A DNA stretch of 64,000 nt from Bacteroidia bacterium (GCA_009930305.1 RZYM01000005.1:86699-150698), one strand, 5' to 3'. Positions 48,469 to 57,316 are shown, numbered from the stretch's first letter. Translations and numbers: made by a program. The notes: generated by a model not told the origin, from the sequence alone.

Positions 48469-49470
48469 ATGAAAAAGATACTTTATGTAATTTTAGCACT
48501 CTTTGCATTACCTATTAGTTTATTTGCTATTTCTGGAGATTTAACAACAACTCCACAAAATCCAACAATCTCAGATAATATTACAATAACTTACGTACCG
48601 TTGGCTATGCAACAATGGATGAGTTCACAAGATGTGTTCATTTATGTATGTCTTGAAATGGATGAAAACGGAGAATGGGTAAAAGAGAAATCTCCATGGT
48701 CAAAGAGCAATCAACCCACATTCAGATGGATTAAGAATGCTGATGGAAGTTTGAGCTATACTATTTCAGATATTAAGACTTATTTCAATTTGTCTAATGC
48801 TGAACTTAATAGAGTTTCAGGCATGTTTGTTATATTGAAAAATGATAAGTATCAAACCACAGATAAGTATATTAAGATACGTCATTTTAATGAGCCTGAT
48901 GTAACTAAATTTAATGGAACTGTTCAATTTTCAGTAACAGTCCCACTAGGCACAAAAGAGGTGTATGTTGCCGGAACGTTTGGAAAAGAAGGTTCTGATT
49001 TGTATTGGAAACATGGGGAACCTGCATTAAAACTTAAAAAGAAGGATGCTACGCATTTTGAAGGAACAGTAAATAAAGTTCCTGCCGATTTAGAGTATTT
49101 GTATGTTTGGGGACCACGTATAGATCAAACAGAATTTCGTTTAGGCCATCGTCCATTAGGGGGACGTAGCAAAGTGTATGATATTGTTGAGTTTTGGGGT
49201 GATATGACATTGAATGTAACAGTCCCTAGAGGTACTCGTGCAATGTATGTTTCCGGTTCGTTTAATAATTGGGGCTTTAGTCAAATGATGGATGCAGGTA
49301 ATAATACATGGACATTTCATGTACCACCTACATGGTTGGGTAATACTGACATAATAGAATACAAATATTATTATATGGATTCTGCCGAAGCCGGTGAAAG
49401 AGGCGGTAATCGTAAGACAAATTTCGAAGGTTTCTCAACACAGTACGATGAAATTTCAACATGGAAATAA
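48469..49470 (+). CDS. Secreted protein with two CBM20/48-like domains
   Basis: 333 residues from ATG 48469, the start that gives a signal peptide (MKKILYVILALFALPISLFA) and lies just after a promoter box. Residues about 22-140 form an N-terminal sandwich that I do not recognise. Residues about 148-240 and 245-332 are two related beta-sandwich modules with the E-set/CBM48-like cores TVPLGTKEVYVAGTFGKEG and TVPRGTRAMYVSGSFNNWG. Such modules bind alpha-glucans, but ligand contacts cannot be judged by eye. No catalytic domain is present. The next gene follows after 42 bp without a promoter box, so the two are probably coexpressed. Confidence 0.82.
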   Translation: MKKILYVILALFALPISLFAISGDLTTTPQNPTISDNITITYVPLAMQQWMSSQDVFIYVCLEMDENGEWVKEKSPWSKSNQPTFRWIKNADGSLSYTISDIKTYFNLSNAELNRVSGMFVILKNDKYQTTDKYIKIRHFNEPDVTKFNGTVQFSVTVPLGTKEVYVAGTFGKEGSDLYWKHGEPALKLKKKDATHFEGTVNKVPADLEYLYVWGPRIDQTEFRLGHRPLGGRSKVYDIVEFWGDMTLNVTVPRGTRAMYVSGSFNNWGFSQMMDAGNNTWTFHVPPTWLGNTDIIEYKYYYMDSAEAGERGGNRKTNFEGFSTQYDEISTWK

Positions 49471-49512
49471 TTTTTTTTTATCCTTTATATTAACTTATTA
49501 AATTTTTGAATT

Positions 49513-50394
49513 ATGAAAAAGTTCTTACTTTCTGCAGCTATGTTAATTGCTGCAATTGGAATGTCTGCAACACAAGCATACTATGTTGCAGGTAATGGTG
49601 GTGCTGATGCTACAGGAAAATGGTGTAATGGTGTTAATTGGGATCCGAGTAATGCTGCTAATGCATTTGTTTCAGGTCAAATTATCTTTACAGATGTTCC
49701 TGCCGGTACATGGGAATTTAAAGTAACTAATGGAACATGGAATAATGCTTTTGGTTATGGTGCTGTTGATATTGAAGCCAGCTCAAAACCACTAAGTGAT
49801 GCAGGTGGTAATATTCAATTTACACTTACCAGCACTCAAGACATTACCATTAGTTTTGATGGTACAACAATCGTTGTTCTAGGTGATTTCGGTTCAGGTG
49901 ATTTTGATCCTCAAAAAGATTATAGCATAATGGTTAGAGTTTATTCAACACCTGGAGTTGATTATCCAATGCAATTTATTGGTAACGGTGTTTATGAAGC
50001 TAAATCAGTAAATTTAGATGCAGCATTTAAAATAGCTGACACAGGATATTCTCCTGTTAACTATGGCGGTGATGGTTCATTTGTTGATCCATCTGTAGCA
50101 TACACATTGCTTAAGGGAGCTATGGGTAACTTAACATTAGAAGCTGCTGGTGTATATGATGTAACAGTAACAATTCAAACAGATTGGTCTGCTGAATTGT
50201 CTTTGACTCCTGCAACAGCTGTAGAAAATGTAAATGCTGCTGCTATATCTACCGGAAATGGAACAATATTTGCTGAAGGAGAAATGCAAATATTTGATTT
50301 GACCGGCAAAAACGTAACAGCACAAAACGGACAATTAAAAGGAAATTATATTGTTGTTGTTGGCGGACAATCAACTAAAGTTAATGTACAGTAA
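49513..50394 (+). CDS. Secreted glycan-binding-like protein with C-terminal sorting-like domain
   Basis: 293 residues. Signal peptide MKKFLLSAAMLIAAIGMSA. Residues about 22-125 (YYVAGNG, KWCNGVNWDP, GTWEFKVTNGTWNNAFGY) look like the X25/pullulanase-associated starch-binding fold. A second sandwich follows (MVRVYSTPGVDYPMQFIGNGVYEAKSV). The last 70 residues (ENVNAAAISTGNG, MQIFDLTGKNV, GNYIVVVGGQSTKVNVQ) are a short type IX-like C-terminal domain. It probably works outside the cell with the preceding product and, by inference, the amylase at 4.1-6.5 kb. A strong terminator closes the pair. Confidence 0.82.
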   Translation: MKKFLLSAAMLIAAIGMSATQAYYVAGNGGADATGKWCNGVNWDPSNAANAFVSGQIIFTDVPAGTWEFKVTNGTWNNAFGYGAVDIEASSKPLSDAGGNIQFTLTSTQDITISFDGTTIVVLGDFGSGDFDPQKDYSIMVRVYSTPGVDYPMQFIGNGVYEAKSVNLDAAFKIADTGYSPVNYGGDGSFVDPSVAYTLLKGAMGNLTLEAAGVYDVTVTIQTDWSAELSLTPATAVENVNAAAISTGNGTIFAEGEMQIFDLTGKNVTAQNGQLKGNYIVVVGGQSTKVNVQ

Positions 50395-50418
50395 TATATT
50401 ATTGTAATTACAAAATTT

Positions 50419-50453
50419 AAACGCTTCGAATTATATAATTCGAAGCGTTTTTG
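50419..50453 (+). terminator. Terminator after the glycan-binding-like pair
   Basis: Perfect 14-bp inverted repeat AAACGCTTCGAATT and its complement, 4-nt loop, T-rich tail. Confidence 0.92.
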
Positions 50454-50469
50454 TTTTGTGTAATTTATA

Positions 50470-50477
50470 TATCTTTG
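50470..50477 (+). promoter_or_regulatory. -7 promoter box of the HPr-kinase-like/S26 pair
   Basis: TATCTTTG ends 5 nt before the ATG at 50483, predicting a practically leaderless transcript and excluding the upstream in-frame start at 50456. Confidence 0.65.
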
Positions 50478-50482
50478 CCGAC

Positions 50483-51340
50483 ATGAATTTATATTATAGA
50501 GTCGCTGAACATATCTTTACTATAAGTACAGCTAATCCGATTATGTTAGCTGCTCGAATGGAAAATTTGAAACCATTCGAATCAATAAAATCTGATAAAA
50601 TCATATTCTCCTTGTTTCTAGATGCATCTATCGAAGAACAAGGCAAAGAGGTTCATAATTACGACACGGATGTATTGTCATACAGATTTAAAAAAAATGA
50701 TAATGGATATTGTATCTTATTTAATAATCGATATTATCAAAAAAACTGTATGATGGTGTCAAATGCCGATTTTACAGAGATTAAAACAAATATGTCGTCT
50801 GATGATATAGATAATATGTTTTTGAATAATATACTTATGTTCGCATTTTCTTTTTCAACCATCAAAACAGGGACATTGATGATACATTCTTCTGTTGCTG
50901 TTTTTGATAATAAAGCCTATGCTTTTTTGGGTAAGAGTGGAACAGGGAAAAGTACACATTTAGGATTATGGCTTAAGTATATTCAAGGAGCTACTCTATT
51001 GAATGATGATAATCCGATTATACGAATTCAGGACAGTAACATATATATTTATGGTTCGCCATGGAGTGGGAAAGGAGCTGTCTATTTACAAGAAAAATAT
51101 GTTTTAAGTGGTGTAACGCGACTTAAACAGGCTCCTTATAATAAAATAGAATCAATATCAGGTGCAAAAGCCTTTGCTGCAATGTTGCCTTCTTGCTCAA
51201 AAATTCAATGGGAGCATGATTCCTTCAATTCATTATGCTTATCAATAAATAAAATCATTAAAAGCGTTCCAATATATTGTTTGGAGTGTTTGCCTAATGA
51301 GGCAGCTGCTCGTTTGTCATATCAAACTTTAGTTAAATAA
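50483..51340 (+). CDS. HPr-kinase-like / PEPCK-like P-loop protein
   Basis: 285 residues. The first 125 residues are a poorly conserved domain. From about 130 a kinase core resembles the C-terminal part of HPr kinase/phosphorylase: GTLMIHSSVAVFDNKAYAFLG, Walker A GKSGTGKSTHLGLW at 150-163, LLNDDNPII with the acidic metal-binding pair, and GSPWSGKGA. The end ECLPNEAAARLSYQTL is typical of the Bacteroidota relatives that sit next to S24/S26 peptidases. It is not the catabolite-repression HprK, since no HPr is near and the N-domain differs. Relatives occur in peptide-modification clusters; the target here is unknown. It has a stop/start junction with the peptidase gene. Confidence 0.8.
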   Translation: MNLYYRVAEHIFTISTANPIMLAARMENLKPFESIKSDKIIFSLFLDASIEEQGKEVHNYDTDVLSYRFKKNDNGYCILFNNRYYQKNCMMVSNADFTEIKTNMSSDDIDNMFLNNILMFAFSFSTIKTGTLMIHSSVAVFDNKAYAFLGKSGTGKSTHLGLWLKYIQGATLLNDDNPIIRIQDSNIYIYGSPWSGKGAVYLQEKYVLSGVTRLKQAPYNKIESISGAKAFAAMLPSCSKIQWEHDSFNSLCLSINKIIKSVPIYCLECLPNEAAARLSYQTLVK

Positions 51341-51817
51341 ATGGATATTCAAACAAGACAAATATCAAACGAGAAACTTATTTCTTGTGTAAAACAAGCA
51401 ATATCAGGAGGGAAATGTGCTCGGATTAATGTTAAAGGGGTAAGTATGACTCCATTTTTAATAGATGGACGTGATGAGGTGTTTTTAGATGCTGTGAATC
51501 CTAATAATTTATGTGTTGGAATGATACTGCTTGTGGAAACTAATAATACATACATTCTTCACAGAGTAGTTAGTTTATCAGATAATCATGTTATGCTTAG
51601 GGGAGATGGAAATATTTCACAGTATGAAAATGTTTGTTTTGAACAAATAATAGCTAGGGTATCAGCAGTAATACGTAATGGTAAACGAATTAATTACAAA
51701 TCATATCATTGGCAATTATATGCTTTATTTTGGCCTAAGTCGCCTAGAATGCGTATTATATTCTTGAAAATATACAGAAAACTAATTAAGAGCATTTTTT
51801 CAGATACTATTGCATGA
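51341..51817 (+). CDS. S26-like signal peptidase with Ser-His dyad
   Basis: 158 residues. INVKGVSMTPFLIDGRDEVFLD carries nucleophile Ser35 in the S24/S26 box B motif, GMILLVE is the next conserved strand, and YILHRVVSL puts His74 where bacterial leader peptidases have Lys; this is the SipW/eukaryotic-type arrangement. MLRGDGN is box E-like. There is no N-terminal membrane anchor; a basic, aromatic C-terminal stretch (WQLYALFWPKSPRMRIIFLKIYRKL) may bind the membrane. The ATG follows the kinase stop codon directly, so the two are translationally coupled and likely act on the same substrate, which is not encoded in view. Confidence 0.8.
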   Translation: MDIQTRQISNEKLISCVKQAISGGKCARINVKGVSMTPFLIDGRDEVFLDAVNPNNLCVGMILLVETNNTYILHRVVSLSDNHVMLRGDGNISQYENVCFEQIIARVSAVIRNGKRINYKSYHWQLYALFWPKSPRMRIIFLKIYRKLIKSIFSDTIA

Positions 51818-51834
51818 GTTGCAATGATATTTCT

Positions 51835-51842
51835 TATCTTTG
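51835..51842 (+). promoter_or_regulatory. -7 promoter box of the sugar transporter/kinase pair
   Basis: TATCTTTG, 85 nt before the MFS ATG at 51928. Confidence 0.55.
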
Positions 51843-51927
51843 CGATTGCGTTGCCGTTTCGTTATATCCTTAAAAACTTGTATGTAAAACCATTGCAAGC
51901 TATTATTATTTTTAAAACAAAGTTTAT

Positions 51928-53190
51928 ATGAAATCGGAAAGTAAAAGTTATGCATTGCCTATAGCAATGATGTTCGCGCTGTTTTTTATGATAGCGTTTG
52001 TTACTAATTTTGCCGGATCCATGGGGGTTATTGTGCAAAATCAATTTGGCGCATCTAACGCCATGTCTCAATTAGGTACACTCGCCAATTTTATTGCGTA
52101 TGCTTGTATGGGTATCCCTGCAGGTTTAATCTTAAAACGCAAAGGTTATAAATTCACTTCATTGCTTGCTGTAACAGTCGGTTTTGTTGGAGTAGGTATA
52201 CAATTTTTATCAGGATACGCTCAATCATTCCCTATATATGTAGCAGGTGCTTTTGTATCAGGCTTTTCTATGTGTATGCTTAACATTGTAGTTAATCCAA
52301 TGTTGAACACACTTGGTGGTGGTGGTAATCGTGGTAATCAATTAGTGCAATTTGGTAATTCTGCCAATTCAATAGGTGGTACAATTGCTCCTATTCTATT
52401 AGGATATTTGATTGGCGGTTCAACTGCTAATGCTCAAGTAAGTGATGCAAACCCAGCTATGCTAATAGCTATGTCATTATTTGTATTAGCATTTGTAATA
52501 TTTGTATTTACAAATATACCTGAACCACACATGGAATCTGCAGAAGAGAAACAAGCTCGTTTAAATGGAACAAAAACTAAAGATCCATATAGTCCATTGT
52601 CTTTTCGTCATTTTGTATTAGGAGCAATTGCGATTTTCTTTTATGTGGGTATTGAGGTTGGTATACCAAATACTGCAAACTTGTATATGTCAAAAATGAG
52701 TGGTGTAGGTCCAACAGTGGCAGGTTTGGCAATAGGAGCATACTGGTTTTTGATGATGATTGGACGTTTGATTGGTGGATCTGTAGGTGGTTTTGTATCA
52801 AGTAAATCGATGATGACCACAGTTTCTATATTAGCTATGGTTTTTGTTTTGTGTATCATTTTTGTACCTGAAACATTAGTAACTGTATTTGGCTATTCAT
52901 TACCTTTAAATATGTGTTTTATGGTATTGTGTGGTTTATGTACATCAGTTATGTGGGGTGCAATCTTCAACTTGTCGACAGAAGGTTTAGGTAAATATAC
53001 TCCATTGGCATCCGGTATTTATATGACCTTAGTATGTGGAGGTGGAATAATGCCTTTTATACAAAACCTTATAGCAGATAGTGTAGGAGCTACATCAAGT
53101 TATTGGTTTGTATTCGCAGCATTGATATATATGCTATTTTTCGCTTTGATAGGATCTAAAAATGTAAATAAAAATATTCCAGTAGAATAG
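51928..53190 (+). CDS. MFS sugar transporter (glucose/galactose, FucP/GluP-like)
   Basis: 420 residues, about 12 membrane helices, in the FHS sugar-symporter group. Typical blocks are FALFFMIAFVTNFAGSMGVIVQ in TM1, MGIPAGLILKRKGYK with the RKG loop, GFSMCMLNIVVNPMLNTLGG in TM4 and QFGNSANSIGGTIAPILLGYL in TM5. The second half has YVGIEVGIPNTANLYMS and LMMIGRLIGGSVGGF. It imports a hexose with protons. The ROK kinase gene begins 25 nt later, which points to glucose or a similar unphosphorylated sugar. Confidence 0.92.
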   Translation: MKSESKSYALPIAMMFALFFMIAFVTNFAGSMGVIVQNQFGASNAMSQLGTLANFIAYACMGIPAGLILKRKGYKFTSLLAVTVGFVGVGIQFLSGYAQSFPIYVAGAFVSGFSMCMLNIVVNPMLNTLGGGGNRGNQLVQFGNSANSIGGTIAPILLGYLIGGSTANAQVSDANPAMLIAMSLFVLAFVIFVFTNIPEPHMESAEEKQARLNGTKTKDPYSPLSFRHFVLGAIAIFFYVGIEVGIPNTANLYMSKMSGVGPTVAGLAIGAYWFLMMIGRLIGGSVGGFVSSKSMMTTVSILAMVFVLCIIFVPETLVTVFGYSLPLNMCFMVLCGLCTSVMWGAIFNLSTEGLGKYTPLASGIYMTLVCGGGIMPFIQNLIADSVGATSSYWFVFAALIYMLFFALIGSKNVNKNIPVE

Positions 53191-53215
53191 TAACAAATAA
53201 AAAAGAATGAATATT

Positions 53216-54184
53216 ATGGAAAAACCTTATGTAGTCGGCATCGATATAGGTGGTCAGACAGCAAAAATCGGATTAGTTGATGCTCGTGGTAATGTTTTAG
53301 TACAAACAGCCATTAGAAGTGATGAAACTGATGATTATAAAAAATTTATTAACGATTTGTGTGATGCTATAGTTAAGTTGGTCAGTAAAGAATATAAAAT
53401 GGACCAAGTTCGTGGCATTGGTATTGGTGCTCCAAATGGTAACTTTTACAAAGGCACAATTGAAAATGCTGTAAATTTAAAATTCGGTGGTATCAAAGTA
53501 ATACCATTTACAGAGATAATGTCAAAGAAGATTGGTTTGCCGGTACGTCTTACCAATGATGCCAATGCAGCAGCTGTAGGTGAAATGACCTATGGAGCAG
53601 CTCGTGGTATGAATAATTTTATTATGATAACTTTAGGTACGGGCGTAGGTAGTGGTATTGTTGTCGGTGGCTCAGTTCTTTATGGTCATGATGGTTTTGC
53701 CGGTGAACTTGGACACGTAACAATGGTTCGTAAAAACGGACGTTTGTGCGGTTGCGGTAAAACAGGTTGTTTGGAGGCTTATGCATCAGCAACCGGTGTT
53801 GCTCGTTCTGCAAGAGAACAATTAGAAGCAACCGATCGCAAGAGTTTACTTCGCAATATTCCTGCTGAAAATATTACATCAAAAGATGTTTTCGAAGCAG
53901 CTATGCAAGGCGATGAATTAGCCAAAGATATTTTTGATTTTACCGGCAATATGCTAGGTGAGGCATTATCTGATTTTATTGCATTTAGTTCACCTGAAGC
54001 AATAGTATTATTCGGCGGTTTAACAAAATCAGGCGATTTAATCATGAAACCTGTTGTTGAAAGTATGAATGCTAATGTTATGCCTTTATGGAAAAATAAA
54101 ATTAAAGTGTTGTTCTCTCAATTAAATGAGTCTGATGCGGCTATTTTAGGAGCAAGTGCTCTTGCTTGGGAAATTAAAGATTGA
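53216..54184 (+). CDS. ROK-family sugar kinase, probable glucokinase
   Basis: 322 residues from ATG 53216 (MEKPYVVGIDIGGQTAKIG); another in-frame ATG sits three codons earlier and cannot be excluded. ATP-binding DIGGQTAKIGLVD, catalytic Asp in LTNDANAAAVGE, the glycine-rich LGTGVGSGIVVGG and the ROK zinc motif CGCGKTGCLEAYASATG are all present, with substrate residues GHDGFAGELGH. It phosphorylates the sugar imported by the preceding MFS protein; glucose is most likely, with N-acetylglucosamine or mannose as alternatives. Confidence 0.92.
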   Translation: MEKPYVVGIDIGGQTAKIGLVDARGNVLVQTAIRSDETDDYKKFINDLCDAIVKLVSKEYKMDQVRGIGIGAPNGNFYKGTIENAVNLKFGGIKVIPFTEIMSKKIGLPVRLTNDANAAAVGEMTYGAARGMNNFIMITLGTGVGSGIVVGGSVLYGHDGFAGELGHVTMVRKNGRLCGCGKTGCLEAYASATGVARSAREQLEATDRKSLLRNIPAENITSKDVFEAAMQGDELAKDIFDFTGNMLGEALSDFIAFSSPEAIVLFGGLTKSGDLIMKPVVESMNANVMPLWKNKIKVLFSQLNESDAAILGASALAWEIKD

Positions 54185-54204
54185 TAATTTAAATTGTATA
54201 TTTT

Positions 54205-54239
54205 AATAGCCGCAATAATTAATTGCGGCTATTTTTTTT
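54205..54239 (+). terminator. Terminator after the sugar kinase gene
   Basis: Perfect 12-bp stem AATAGCCGCAAT with its complement, 5-nt loop and T8 tail. Confidence 0.92.
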
Positions 54240-54260
54240 GAGTAATCTATCAAAATAAAG

Positions 54261-54268
54261 TACATTTG
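54261..54268 (+). promoter_or_regulatory. -7 promoter box of the glucosaminidase/rhomboid pair
   Basis: TACATTTG, 19 nt before the ATG at 54288. Confidence 0.5.
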
Positions 54269-54287
54269 TGTTTTTAAAAGTATTATA

Positions 54288-55151
54288 ATGAAATCTAATA
54301 TTTTAGTAATAGCTGCATTGTTGTGTTTTTCATCTGTTAAAGCATCATCATACGAAGAATATATTGATAGATATAAAAACATAGCAATACGTGAGATGAA
54401 TGACTATGGAATACCTGCAAGTATTACATTGGCTCAGGGTATTTTAGAGTCTGCAAATGGAACAAGCAGGTTAGCTGTCGAAGGTAATAACCATTTTGGT
54501 ATAAAATGTCATAATGACTGGAAAGGCGAGACTTTGACTCACGATGATGATGCAATGCAAGAATGTTTTCGTAAATATGACAATCCTGATGCATCTTTTA
54601 TTGACCATTCTCAGTTTTTAAAAACACGTGCACGTTATTCATTTTTATTTGAATTGGATAAAACCGATTATCAAGCATGGGCTAAGGGACTAAAGCAAGC
54701 AGGATATGCGACCGATCCTAATTATACTAAACTTTTAATCGATTTGATCGAAAGGTTTAATCTTCATCAATACGATCTATTGCCTCCAGTTGCTGAGACT
54801 AGCCCTAAATTAGCACCACAGACAGATCCTGTTTCGGGTGTCAAATATGTGCGTGCTCAGAAAGATGAAACATATTACACTATAGGCAAGAAATACAGAG
54901 TTCCGTTTGGCTTGATATATGTTTACAATGATGTGGATAAAGATAGTCGTCAGCCTAAAGAAGGTGATATAGTATATATCCGTGCAAAAAAATCAAAATG
55001 TCAAAAATGTGAAGATCACATAGTTGTTGAAGGAGAATCAATGTATGATATTTCTCAGCATTATGGTATTAAAATACATAAATTGTACGATCTTAATAGT
55101 ATGCCATATTCTGCAAAACCAAAGGTAGGACAAGTACTTAAACTACATTGA
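54288..55151 (+). CDS. Secreted GH73 glucosaminidase with LysM domains
   Basis: 287 residues. Signal peptide MKSNILVIAALLCFSSVKAS. The GH73/FlgJ-like domain spans about 22-160: YKNIAIREMNDYGIPASITLAQGILES with catalytic Glu54, GNNHFGIKCH, FRKYDNPDASFIDHSQFL, and WAKGLKQAGYATDPNYTKLLI. Two LysM repeats follow (residues about 185-232, DETYYTIGKKYRVPFGLIYVYN, and about 240-287, VVEGESMYDISQHYGIKIHKL). It cleaves peptidoglycan glycan strands in the periplasm. Its TGA overlaps the rhomboid ATG (TGATG). Confidence 0.93.
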   Translation: MKSNILVIAALLCFSSVKASSYEEYIDRYKNIAIREMNDYGIPASITLAQGILESANGTSRLAVEGNNHFGIKCHNDWKGETLTHDDDAMQECFRKYDNPDASFIDHSQFLKTRARYSFLFELDKTDYQAWAKGLKQAGYATDPNYTKLLIDLIERFNLHQYDLLPPVAETSPKLAPQTDPVSGVKYVRAQKDETYYTIGKKYRVPFGLIYVYNDVDKDSRQPKEGDIVYIRAKKSKCQKCEDHIVVEGESMYDISQHYGIKIHKLYDLNSMPYSAKPKVGQVLKLH

Positions 55152-55831
55152 TGCAGTTTTTCTCGCAAGATATGGATCAAAATAAGCGTATGTTGTATCA
55201 TGCGCTTGTTGTACCTGTCATAATTGTTATTCTATTATGTTTAGTATTTGCGCTAGAATATTTAGGCGGTTACGATTTCCATTCTTTGGGTGTATATCCT
55301 CGCGAATTTAAAGGTATGATAGGTATATTAACTATGCCATTTATTCACGGAGATGCAAAACATTTATATGCCAATATTATACCCATATTCGTTTTGACCT
55401 TATTCTTGTATATGGCTTATAGACCGAATGCTCATAAGGTGTTGATTTTTGTATGGATATTTACAGGTGTTATACTATGGATTATAGGAAGATCTTCTTG
55501 GCACATTGGTGTGTCAGGTATTATATATGGTTTGGTATGCTATCTTTTCTTTGGCGGCTTAGCCGGCAATAATAGAACTTCGATAGCAGTAGCATTAATT
55601 GTGGCTTTTTTGTATGGCGGTATTATTTGGTATATGATACCAATAGGAATTGATAATCATATTTCTTGGGAAGGACATTTGTCCGGTGCTATTTCGGGCA
55701 TAATTGCTGCAATAATATTTAGAACCAAGCCTAATGATGATGAAAATTCTGAAAAACAAGAAGACGAACAAGATGACGTACAATATGATTGGAGAGATTC
55801 GGATAGGACAGAATCTGAATTACCTTCATAG
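55151..55831 (+). CDS. Rhomboid family intramembrane serine protease
   Basis: 226 residues from ATG 55151, which overlaps the glucosaminidase stop codon. Six membrane helices are predicted by eye. The rhomboid landmarks are present: HGDAKHLYANIIPIF (the conserved H/N pair of TM2), WHIGVSGIIYGL with catalytic Ser122 in GVSG, and SWEGHLSGAISG with catalytic His176 in the last helix. The C-terminal 35 residues are acidic and cytoplasmic. It cleaves membrane-protein substrates within the bilayer; the substrate is unknown. Confidence 0.92.
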   Translation: MQFFSQDMDQNKRMLYHALVVPVIIVILLCLVFALEYLGGYDFHSLGVYPREFKGMIGILTMPFIHGDAKHLYANIIPIFVLTLFLYMAYRPNAHKVLIFVWIFTGVILWIIGRSSWHIGVSGIIYGLVCYLFFGGLAGNNRTSIAVALIVAFLYGGIIWYMIPIGIDNHISWEGHLSGAISGIIAAIIFRTKPNDDENSEKQEDEQDDVQYDWRDSDRTESELPS

Positions 55832-55901
55832 TACATATATAAGTTTAAATCTCAAAATTTGATTTTTTTTTACTACTTTTACAACCTCAATATTTAATAC
55901 A

Positions 55902-56855
55902 ATGGAACAACAAGACTCTACTCGGAGAAATAAAGAAGAAATGGATTTGTTAGATATAATTAAAATTTTGTGGCAATGGTTTGTACTATATATATGGAAA
56001 CCATTTGTATATCTATTTAGGTTTGGTTTAAATAAATGGTGGTTGCTAATTATTTTTGGAATCTTAGGATTTGTAGCTTCGTACTTGTATAGTGAATATC
56101 ATCCAATTTATCAAGGATTTATAATATATCAAAATAATGCAGGTATCAGTAGCGATTTTATTACTGAAATAGATCAATTATCAAAGTCTTCTAAAGATAA
56201 TATATCTAAAAAATTAGGAATTCCTATGAAATCACTTGATGAGCTTAGAGCCATTGCTCCTCATTATATCTATTCGGTTGACTCTTCCCTTACGGCTCAT
56301 ATAATTGATTATGATAACGAGTATTTAAACAAAGATAAAAAGATTGTAATAAATAATCGTTTTTGTGTTGAAATACAGATGTATGATAAGAATTTTTATG
56401 ATGGTTGGGAATCTGGTTTTGTGGATTACTTTAATAAAAACAAATACTTTTCTGATTTAAAGAAAAAGTACATCACTAGTGTAAAAACTAACATTGGTGT
56501 ATTAGAGGAAGAAATAGCAAAATTAGATAGCCTTCGTGAAATAGAGTACTTCGAAAACTCAAGAAAAGATATTTCTATTACATCAGTAGGAACTATATCA
56601 ATGTCACCGCAAACAAAGTTGTTGCATAGAGATATTATGTCTCTTAAATCAGAACTACAATCAAATAAAAATACTTTGATATACGATCAAGATGTTGTGT
56701 CTGTTGTAGCTTCAATGCAAGTTAATCAATTGCCATACAATTTCTGGAAGATGACATATAAGAAATTTGTTTTCTTCGGAGTAGTTATAGGATTCTTATT
56801 ACTTCTATTTTGGGAATATCGTAAAAAAATATTTAACTTTATAATGATGAAGTAA
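55902..56855 (+). CDS. Wzz/GumC-like membrane protein, possible chain-length determinant
   Basis: 317 residues, with a membrane helix near 48-64 (WLLIIFGILGFVASYLYS) and another near the C-terminus (KKFVFFGVVIGFLLLLFWEYRKKI). Between them lies a long periplasmic region with a coiled-coil stretch (KTNIGVLEEEIAKLDSLREIE and LLHRDIMSLKSELQSNKN). This two-helix topology is that of polysaccharide co-polymerases, but the usual Pro-rich motif before the second helix is weak (QLPYNFWKM). No glycosyltransferase or polymerase genes are adjacent, so the role is uncertain. Confidence 0.65.
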   Translation: MEQQDSTRRNKEEMDLLDIIKILWQWFVLYIWKPFVYLFRFGLNKWWLLIIFGILGFVASYLYSEYHPIYQGFIIYQNNAGISSDFITEIDQLSKSSKDNISKKLGIPMKSLDELRAIAPHYIYSVDSSLTAHIIDYDNEYLNKDKKIVINNRFCVEIQMYDKNFYDGWESGFVDYFNKNKYFSDLKKKYITSVKTNIGVLEEEIAKLDSLREIEYFENSRKDISITSVGTISMSPQTKLLHRDIMSLKSELQSNKNTLIYDQDVVSVVASMQVNQLPYNFWKMTYKKFVFFGVVIGFLLLLFWEYRKKIFNFIMMK

Positions 56856-56873
56856 GATGTATTTGATGGATAC

Positions 56874-56907
56874 AAAAAAGCCGCATAATTTTATGCGGCC
56901 TTTTTTA
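56874..56907. terminator. Terminator shared by the Wzz-like gene and tmRNA
   Basis: Perfect stem GCCGCATAA with its complement, flanked by A6 and T6, so it can work for both converging transcripts. It ends 4 nt from the tmRNA 3' end. Confidence 0.9.
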
Positions 56908-56910
56908 TTG

Positions 56911-57304
56911 TGGAGCTGGAGGGAATCGAACCCTCGTCCAAACAAGGAAATAATATGCTTTCTACATGCTTATTTTGGCCTAAATTTTCGAGATGTAACA
57001 AGACCCAAACTACCAATTACATCCTTATCTTCTGTTTTTTACCTACAACGCGAAGCCGAAGTAGGCGAGTTCTGATATTTCCGCACCTCCATGTTCAAAA
57101 AGCCTCAGAACAGCGGCATTTGGGAGATGTCTCGTTTTAGTACCTAGTACCAAAATAAAGTTAGTCTACTATAATTCGACTAAGCAGCAAGAGCGTAGTT
57201 ATTTTCGCCAGTTATAATTTTGAAAGTTCAGATTATAGAGCCCACTTACAAAGCTCTGCATGCTTACATATCAGTTCTACCTGCTGTCAAATCCAGTCAA
57301 CCCC
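56911..57304 (-). ncRNA. ssrA: tmRNA
   Basis: The minus strand starts GGGGTTGACTGGATTTGACAG and ends GGTTCGATTCCCTCCAGCTCCA; the ends pair as the tRNA-like acceptor (GGGGTTG/CAGCTCC with two G-U pairs). The tag frame at 57209-57180 reads GENNYALAA then TAG, matching the ALAA-ending degradation tags of Bacteroidota. The pseudoknot region lies 3' of the tag. CCA is not encoded. It rescues ribosomes stalled on broken mRNA, together with SmpB, which is not in the window. A promoter box precedes it by 12 nt. Confidence 0.97.
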
Positions 57305-57316
57305 AATATGTTTTAG

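Noticed and set aside
50483..51340. Catabolite-repression kinase HprK
   Set aside because: The N-terminal domain does not match HprK and no HPr or PTS gene is near; only the P-loop kinase core is shared.
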